Below, in pieces: positions 1-6,496 of a stretch of DNA of 6,496 bases. Where the stretch lies: contig JAFGTZ010000285.1 of assembly GCA_016938795.1 (NCBI GenBank), forward strand, positions 1-6,496, given 5' to 3'. Position 1 is the first letter of the stretch. Each line of letters starts with the position of its first letter. Origin of the DNA: Chromatiaceae bacterium (GTDB lineage: Bacteria > Pseudomonadota > Gammaproteobacteria > Chromatiales > Chromatiaceae). The notes beneath the pieces were generated by a model. That model saw nothing but the letters and a program-made list of their open reading frames with translations. It had not been told where the DNA came from and did not search any database. The translations under genes and the position numbers were made by a program.

Positions 1-247
<247 letters not shown>

Positions 248-249
248 TC

Positions 250-273
250 CGCGAGCCCATTCGGTTGCTCGCG
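250..273 (+). other. stem-loop after rpmA
   Basis: The arms CGCGAGC (250-256) and GCTCGCG (267-273) are perfect reverse complements (7 bp) around a 10-base loop. It starts three bases after the rpmA stop and is not followed by a T-run, so by itself it is not an intrinsic terminator. It could protect the 3' end of the ribosomal-protein message or be an RNA-processing site. The structure is seen directly; the role is inference. Confidence 0.5.
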
Positions 274-286
274 CCGAGATTGCGCA

Positions 287-312
287 GCCTCGTCCATGCG
301 GCGGGGCTTTTT
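287..312 (+). terminator. candidate weak intrinsic terminator between rpmA and obgE
   Basis: GCCTCG (287-292) can pair with CGGGGC (302-307), 6 bp with one G-T wobble, around a 9-base loop. Five T residues follow immediately (308-312). The form is that of a rho-independent terminator, but the stem is short, so partial termination is likely. It would lower obgE-proB expression relative to the ribosomal protein genes while still allowing read-through. Confidence 0.5.
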
Positions 313-361
313 CGTTTCTGTCCGGCATGTTTGCCCGCCATGGCTCTTTGAGTGACTGTAC

Positions 362-1435
362 ATGAAATTCGTTGACGAGGCATTCATCCGGGTCGAGGCC
401 GGTGACGGCGGCAGCGGCTGCGTGAGCTTTCGCCGCGAGAAATACATCCCCAAGGGCGGCCCGGATGGCGGCGATGGCGGCGATGGCGGCAGCGTCTTTC
501 TGCGCGCTGACAATAATCTCAATACCCTGATCGATCTGCGCTACCAGCGACGCCATCGCGCCGAGCGTGGCCAAAACGGCATGGGCAAGGATTGCACCGG
601 GCGCGGCGGCCAGGATCTCATCATCCCGGTGCCGGTGGGCACCCGGGTGTTCGATCAGGAGAGCGGCGAGCTGATTGGTGAGCTGCTGGCGCACGGCGAG
701 CGGCTGCGCGTGGCTCAGGGTGGTTTTCACGGCATTGGCAACGCGCGCTTCAAGTCGAGCGTCAACCGCGCGCCGCGCCAGTCCACGCCAGGTACCCCGG
801 GCGAGCGGCGCGACCTGCATCTGGAGCTGATTCTGCTCGCTGATGTGGGGCTGCTGGGTTTTCCCAATGCCGGCAAGTCTTCGCTCATCCGGCAGGTGTC
901 GAGCGCGCGGCCCAAGGTGGCCGATTATCCCTTCACCACCCTCTATCCCAACCTTGGCGTGGTGCGACTTGGGCGCGAGCGCAGTTTCGTCATTGCCGAT
1001 ATTCCGGGCGTGATCGAGGGCGCGGCCGAGGGGGCGGGGCTTGGCATCCACTTTCTCAAGCATCTCGCGCGCACCCGTTTGCTGCTGCATCTGGTCGATA
1101 TCGCCCCGCTCGATCCCGAGGAGGATCCAGCCGCGCAGATCCGTAAAATCGAGGCCGAGCTGGGGGCCTTTGGCGGTGATCTGGCCGAGAAGGAACGCTG
1201 GCTGGTGCTCAACAAGATTGATCTGCTCGACCCTGATGAGTATCAGGAACGCCGCGCGCGTCTGCTCGAGGCCCTGGAGTGGAGTGCGCCCGTGCATGGC
1301 ATCTCGGCCCTGACCGGCGCGGGGACGGCCGAGTTGAGCGAGGCGCTGATGCGGCGCTTGGAGTCGCTGCGCGTAGAGGCCGAGGCCCCCGAGGCCGATG
1401 AGGACGCGCAAGACGATTGGCATCCGCTCGATTGA
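362..1435 (+). CDS. obgE: Obg family GTPase ObgE/CgtA
   Basis: ObgE is an essential GTPase that binds the 50S subunit, takes part in its late assembly and is linked to the ppGpp stress response. The 357-residue protein has the glycine-rich Obg fold at about 1-157 (MKFVDEA start, then GGSGCVSFRREKYIPKGGPD). The GTPase domain follows: G1 GFPNAGKSS 166-174, G2 YPFTT 189-193, G3 DIPG 213-216, G4 NKID 284-287 and G5 SAL near 315. The C-terminal tail from about 339 is short and very acidic, as in many gammaproteobacterial members; E. coli ObgE is somewhat longer (390). The ATG is preceded by TTGAGT with an 8-base spacer, a weak ribosome binding site, and the MKFVDEA start matches the family. proB follows after 10 bases, which suggests an operon. 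All nucleotide-binding motifs are intact, so it should be functional. Confidence 0.97.
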   Translation: MKFVDEAFIRVEAGDGGSGCVSFRREKYIPKGGPDGGDGGDGGSVFLRADNNLNTLIDLRYQRRHRAERGQNGMGKDCTGRGGQDLIIPVPVGTRVFDQESGELIGELLAHGERLRVAQGGFHGIGNARFKSSVNRAPRQSTPGTPGERRDLHLELILLADVGLLGFPNAGKSSLIRQVSSARPKVADYPFTTLYPNLGVVRLGRERSFVIADIPGVIEGAAEGAGLGIHFLKHLARTRLLLHLVDIAPLDPEEDPAAQIRKIEAELGAFGGDLAEKERWLVLNKIDLLDPDEYQERRARLLEALEWSAPVHGISALTGAGTAELSEALMRRLESLRVEAEAPEADEDAQDDWHPLD

Positions 1436-1445
1436 GTCGCGCTCC

Positions 1446-2570
1446 ATGATCTCGCGTGAACGTTTGCCCGCCACCCGCCGCTGGGTTGTTAAGATCGGCA
1501 GCGCCCTTCTCACCCGCAACGGCGAAGGCATGGATCGCAGCATGCTCGCACCCTGGGTCGAGCAGATGGCCGCCCGCCGTCTGGCCGGGCACGAGGTGGT
1601 GCTGGTCTCCTCGGGTGCGGTGGCCGAGGGCATGGCGCGCATGGGCTGGCGCCGGCGCCCCAAGGCGCTGCATGAACTCCAGGCCGCCGCCGCCATTGGT
1701 CAGATGGGGCTGGTGCGCGCCTATGAAGACTGTTTCCAGCGCCATGGCCTGCATACCGCGCAGGTGCTCCTGACCCGCGACGATCTGGCCAATCGCGCGC
1801 GTTATCTCAACGCGCGCAGCACACTGCGCACCCTCATCCGGCTTGGCGTGGTGCCGGTCATCAACGAAAACGACACCGTGGCCACCGACGAGCTGCGCTT
1901 TGGCGACAACGACACCCTGGCCGCCCTGGTGGCCAATCTCATCGAGGCCGAGCTGCTCATTCTGCTGACCGATCAGGACGGGCTCTTCGATCAGGATCCG
2001 CGCTTCAACCCCGAGGCCCGCCTCATTCAGGAAACCTGGGTGGATGATCCGCTGCTCGACCAGGTTGCCGGCGGCAGCGCGAGCGGCCTGGGCACCGGCG
2101 GCATGATCACCAAGATCCGCGCCGCGCGTCTGGCCGCGCGCTCGGGCACGCCGACGGTTATTGCGCCGGGGCGTGGCGAGCGGGTGCTTGAGCGCATCGG
2201 GCGTGGCGAGCCGGTGGGTACCCTGCTGATTCCCTTTCAGGGGCCGCAGGCCGCGCGCAAGCAGTGGCTGGCGGGGCATTTGCAGGTGCGCGGTCGGCTC
2301 ATGCTCGATGCCGGCGCGGTGCGGGCGCTGCGCGAGAAGGGCACCAGCCTCCTGGCCGTCGGCGTCAAGGCCGTGCATGGCGCCTTCGATCGCGGCGAGG
2401 TGGTGGCCTGTGTCGATGAGGCCGGGCGCGAGGTGGCGCGCGGTCTGGTCAACTATGACGCCGAGGCCGCCCGGCGCATCCAGGGGCAGTGCTCGCAGCG
2501 GTTCGAGTCGATTCTGGGCTATGTGGACGACGAGGAACTCATCCATCGCGACAATCTGGTGCTTCTCTAG
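1446..2570 (+). CDS. proB: glutamate 5-kinase
   Basis: ProB phosphorylates glutamate with ATP to gamma-glutamyl phosphate, the committed and usually proline-inhibited step of proline synthesis in the cytosol. The 374-residue product has an amino acid kinase domain (about 10-265): VKIGSALL at 15-22 (Lys16), SSGAVAEG 55-62 (Ser56), NENDT 140-144 (Asp143), GDND near 153-156 (Asn155), TDQDGLF 175-181 and GTGGMITK 216-223. By recalled alignment these match E. coli Lys10, Ser50, Asp137 and Asn149. A C-terminal PUA domain spans about 279-354, and the tail HRDNLVLL resembles the family's HRD end. I chose ATG 1446 because homologues start close before VVKIGS and TTGAGT lies 8 bases upstream. An in-frame ATG at 1398 would add 16 residues, overlap obgE and leave only 3 bases after its GAGG. 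proA is not adjacent. No terminator separates proB from the tRNA promoter. Confidence 0.95.
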   Translation: MISRERLPATRRWVVKIGSALLTRNGEGMDRSMLAPWVEQMAARRLAGHEVVLVSSGAVAEGMARMGWRRRPKALHELQAAAAIGQMGLVRAYEDCFQRHGLHTAQVLLTRDDLANRARYLNARSTLRTLIRLGVVPVINENDTVATDELRFGDNDTLAALVANLIEAELLILLTDQDGLFDQDPRFNPEARLIQETWVDDPLLDQVAGGSASGLGTGGMITKIRAARLAARSGTPTVIAPGRGERVLERIGRGEPVGTLLIPFQGPQAARKQWLAGHLQVRGRLMLDAGAVRALREKGTSLLAVGVKAVHGAFDRGEVVACVDEAGREVARGLVNYDAEAARRIQGQCSQRFESILGYVDDEELIHRDNLVLL

Positions 2571-2575
2571 AAGAG

Positions 2576-2604
2576 GTGACAAAGTTGTTTCAGGGCCTTA
2601 TAAT
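2576..2604 (+). promoter_or_regulatory. sigma-70 promoter of the tRNA-Cys/tRNA-Leu unit
   Basis: The -35 element GTGACA (2576-2581, 5 of 6 consensus bases) is separated by exactly 17 bases from a perfect -10 TATAAT (2599-2604). The following CGCCCG (2605-2610) is a GC-rich discriminator, the hallmark of stringently controlled stable-RNA promoters. Transcription should start near 2611-2614, leaving only a few bases of 5' leader before the first tRNA. The -35 begins six bases after the proB stop codon. Confidence 0.88.
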
Positions 2605-2616
2605 CGCCCGTCTATT

Positions 2617-2690
2617 GGCTGAGTGGCAGAGTGGTTATGCAGCGGCCTGCAAAGCCGTGGACCTCGGTTCGATTCCGGGCTCAGCCTCCA
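2617..2690 (+). tRNA. cysT: tRNA-Cys (anticodon GCA)
   Basis: This is a 74-base tRNA gene with encoded CCA. The acceptor stem GGCTGAG (2617-2623) pairs perfectly with CTCAGCC (2680-2686). The discriminator is T (2687), the base-73 identity expected for tRNA-Cys. The D-stem has three pairs, GCA (2626-2628) with TGC (2638-2640), leaving an unpaired 13/22 position as in E. coli tRNA-Cys. The anticodon stem GCGGC/GCCGT encloses the loop CTGCAAA, with anticodon GCA at 2649-2651. The T-arm has the loop TTCGATT. The length and loop pattern closely match E. coli tRNA-Cys. It is the first gene of a two-tRNA unit. Confidence 0.97.
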
Positions 2691-2736
2691 AATTCTCCCC
2701 GCCGGCAGCCCTGCCTGACTCCCTTGAATATCATCC

Positions 2737-2821
2737 GCCCGGGTGGCGAAACTGGTAGACGCAAGGGACTTAAAATCCCTCGACTTCGGTCATGCGGGTT
2801 CGAGTCCCGCCCCGGGTACCA
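2737..2821 (+). tRNA. leuZ: tRNA-Leu (anticodon UAA)
   Basis: This is an 85-base class II tRNA with encoded CCA. The acceptor arms GCCCGGG (2737-2743) and CCCGGGT (2811-2817) pair with a terminal G-T, as in E. coli leuZ, and the discriminator is A (2818), as required for leucine. The anticodon stem AGGGA/TCCCT encloses CTTAAAA, with anticodon TAA at 2771-2773, which reads UUA and UUG codons. The long variable arm is CGAC-TTCG-GTCA. The T-arm is GCGGG-TTCGAGT-CCCGC. It lies 46 bases after tRNA-Cys with no terminator between them, so both should come from one precursor. Confidence 0.97.
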
Positions 2822-2831
2822 TAGAAAAAAC

Positions 2832-2867
2832 AAGGGGTTGAGCCCTCAGCTCAACCCCTTTTCTTTT
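2832..2867 (+). terminator. strong intrinsic terminator of the tRNA unit
   Basis: A perfect 12-bp stem, AAGGGGTTGAGC (2832-2843) with GCTCAACCCCTT (2849-2860), encloses a 5-base loop CCTCA. It is followed by TTCTTTT, so the run from 2859 is TTTTCTTTT. An A-rich stretch (2825-2830) lies on the 5' side, so the element may also work on the opposite strand. It begins 11 bases after the tRNA-Leu CCA end. Confidence 0.93.
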
Positions 2868-2895
2868 GCCCGTTCGACCCATGGGACACTCATGG

Positions 2896-2922
2896 GCGAG
2901 AACCCCGCGGTGAGGCTGAGAA
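2896..2922 (+). repeat. 27-base direct repeat, copy 1
   Basis: The unit begins with GCGAGAACCCCGCG (2896-2909) and ends in GAGAA. It matches copy 2 at 2954-2980 at 23 of 27 positions, with the first 14 identical. The repeat period is 58 bases. The core CGAGAACC occurs three times in the area (2897, 2955, 2975). Confidence 0.75.
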
Positions 2923-2934
2923 TTAAAGCCACCT

Positions 2935-2958
2935 GTGGACGCGGCTTTTAGCCGCGAG
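2935..2958 (+). repeat. REP-like palindrome, copy 1 (forward)
   Basis: This 24-base element has a GTGG head (2935-2938) followed by a perfect 6-bp hairpin, GCGGCT-TTT-AGCCGC (2941-2955), extended to 7 bp by C2940/G2956. It matches the reverse complement of copy 2 at 21 of 24 positions; two of the three differences fall in the loop region and one in the head. A GTGG/GTAG-type head plus palindrome is the layout of bacterial REP sequences, which are moved by RAYT transposases. The REP assignment is by layout and recall, not by genome count. Confidence 0.65.
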
Positions 2959-2980
2959 AACCCCGCGCTGACGTCGAGAA
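2954..2980 (+). repeat. 27-base direct repeat, copy 2
   Basis: This second copy of the unit begins GCGAGAACCCCGCG. Its first five bases are also the 3' end of REP-like copy 1, so the two repeat types overlap here. Confidence 0.75.
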
Positions 2981-3011
2981 CCTGGAATCAGCACTAACTG
3001 GCAGGCGCGGT

Positions 3012-3048
3012 GGCTCGCTTGTCGGCAAGGGGCTCGCTGTCGGCTCGC
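3012..3048 (+). repeat. short tandem repeat of GGCTCGC units
   Basis: GGCTCGCTTGTCGGC (3012-3026) is followed by GGCTCGCTGTCGGC (3031-3044), which differs by loss of one T. A third partial GGCTCGC lies at 3042-3048 and runs into REP-like copy 2. It looks like slippage or duplication beside the REP element. Confidence 0.6.
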
Positions 3049-3067
3049 GGCTGGAAGCCGCTTCCAC
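3044..3067 (-). repeat. REP-like palindrome, copy 2 (reverse)
   Basis: On the minus strand this reads GTGGAAGCGGCTTCCAGCC and onwards. On the plus strand the hairpin is GCGGCT (3047-3052), loop GGA, AGCCGC (3056-3061). The stem is identical to copy 1 but the orientation is opposite, so the GTGG heads of the two copies face outwards with about 85 bases between the elements. I recall this sequence type as an abundant intergenic repeat in Chromatiaceae and pseudomonad-like genomes. Confidence 0.7.
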
Positions 3068-3110
3068 GGCCTCGGCGCAAGCGGTTATCCAACCAGGCTG
3101 CCGTATCCCT

Positions 3111-3242
3111 CCCTGTCAGGGCGTCATTTGCCCGATGCTTGCCTTAACCCCTGGTGCTTTGTCGGGCAGCCTTCGTGCTACTCTGCAACGTCTTGGTTTG
3201 CGTGCCAAGAGTCAGGCAAATGCCAAGGATCATGGCTTTTTT
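3111..3242 (+). other. cluster of inverted repeats ending in T6
   Basis: Several inverted pairs are packed together: CCCTG-T-CAGGG (3111-3121); TGCCCGA (3129-3135) with TCGGGCA (3162-3168); TCTTGG (3191-3196) with CCAAGA (3205-3210); and the longer CATTTGCCCGA (3125-3135) with TCAGGCAAATG (3212-3222), 10 of 11 positions complementary. A short GCCA/TGGC stem (3222-3236) is followed by six T (3237-3242). The outer pair and the 3129/3162 pair share bases, so they cannot form at the same time. It could be a structured RNA, a small non-autonomous mobile element or chance. No promoter was recognised. Confidence 0.4.
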
Positions 3243-3257
3243 GGCCGCATGCGTTAA
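3135..3257 (+). CDS. possible 40-residue open frame, doubtful
   Basis: An ATG at 3135 opens a 40-codon frame ending at TAA 3255-3257. It would encode a basic peptide that begins MLALTPGALSGSLRATL and ends GFFGRMR. I do not recognise it. There is no convincing ribosome binding site; GGGCG lies too far upstream. Only about 17 of 40 third positions are G or C, quite unlike the flanking genes. It overlaps the inverted-repeat cluster. It may be a decayed gene fragment, part of an inserted element, or simply a chance frame. Confidence 0.15.
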   Translation: MLALTPGALSGSLRATLQRLGLRAKSQANAKDHGFFGRMR

Positions 3258-3309
3258 AACTCTTACTTCATCCAGTCACGGCGGAATGTCTTGTGGGTAA
3301 TCAGGATTG

Positions 3310-6496
<3,187 letters not shown>

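Larger units (their letters stand above)
2868..3309. other. repeat-rich intergenic region without a convincing gene
   Basis: About 440 bases lie between the tRNA terminator and the kinase start. I find no coding frame here with the strong third-position G/C preference of the neighbours. The stretch holds an inverted CCCATG/CATGGG pair (2878-2896), a 27-base direct repeat, two inverted REP-like palindromes, a GGCTCGC tandem repeat and an inverted-repeat cluster up to a T6 run at 3237-3242. No clear sigma-70 promoter for the downstream kinase is visible in its last 70 bases. Confidence 0.7.

Noticed and set aside
464..490. Three tandem 9-base GATGGCGGC repeats in obgE
   Set aside because: They encode the conserved Asp-Gly-Gly repeats of the Obg fold, so they reflect protein structure rather than a separate DNA element.
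1398..1445. N-terminal extension of ProB from the upstream ATG at 1398
   Set aside because: The extra 16 residues precede the usual family start, would overlap obgE, and the GAGG before this ATG is only three bases away.
1209..2582. A 457-codon open frame on the minus strand opposite obgE and proB
   Set aside because: It is antisense to two certain genes with intact motifs, and its product has a low-complexity Gly/Ala/His/Arg composition with no recognisable domain.
2489..2951. Plus-strand open frames running through the tRNA genes
   Set aside because: They cross two well-defined tRNAs and a terminator, and their codons are simply tRNA sequence.
2868..3257. CRISPR array suggested by repeated CGAGAACC words
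   Set aside because: There are only two long copies and one short one, spacing is irregular, the copies differ, and there are no uniform spacers or cas genes.
3241..3300. Sigma-70 promoter for the kinase using TTGGCC and a downstream TACTTC or TTAAAA
   Set aside because: The -10 candidates match the consensus poorly at correct spacing, so I cannot support a promoter call.
2737..3309. Possible integration site (att) of a mobile element at tRNA-Leu
   Set aside because: I found no second copy of the tRNA 3' end downstream and no integrase gene in view.

Overview
The window is a chromosomal segment from a GC-rich gammaproteobacterium. Third codon positions are strongly G/C-biased. The order rpmA-obgE-proB is a conserved housekeeping arrangement, normally led by rplU, which would lie just outside the left edge. 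A REP-like palindrome of the GTGGAAGCGGCTTCCAGCC type and a large soluble PAS hybrid kinase with a LIEDLRIYQVELEIQNEELR-type N-terminal helix recall purple sulfur bacteria (Chromatiaceae). That family placement is inference from recalled patterns, not from a search.

Left part (1-2570): the end of rpmA (ribosomal protein L27), a 114-base gap with two stem-loops, then obgE (ribosome-associated GTPase) and proB (glutamate 5-kinase), 10 bases apart and probably co-transcribed. This block links ribosome assembly and stress signalling (L27, ObgE) with the first step of proline synthesis (ProB).

Middle part (2571-2867): a near-consensus sigma-70 promoter with a GC-rich discriminator starts a few bases after the proB stop. 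It drives two tRNA genes, tRNA-Cys(GCA) and tRNA-Leu(UAA), and the unit ends in a textbook 12-bp intrinsic terminator. The Cys-Leu order matches the end of the E. coli glyW-cysT-leuZ tRNA operon, without the glycine tRNA.

Gap (2868-3309): about 440 bases without a convincing gene, but dense in repeats. It holds a 27-base direct repeat, two REP-like palindromes in inverted orientation (a REPIN/BIME-like pair), a short tandem repeat and a cluster of inverted repeats ending in a T6 run. This is the least explained part of the window.

Right part (3310-6496, running off the edge): one very long open frame for a soluble hybrid sensor histidine kinase. Domain order is N-terminal helix, PAS, PAS, PAS, HisKA (His507), HATPase, REC (Asp812), HPt (His957), then the start of a second REC. 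The two linkers flanking HPt share an identical 17-base GC palindrome core; the second copy sits in a perfect 26-bp palindrome. I see no clearly new biological system; the repeat-rich gap and the kinase with its palindromic linkers are the items most worth a second look.
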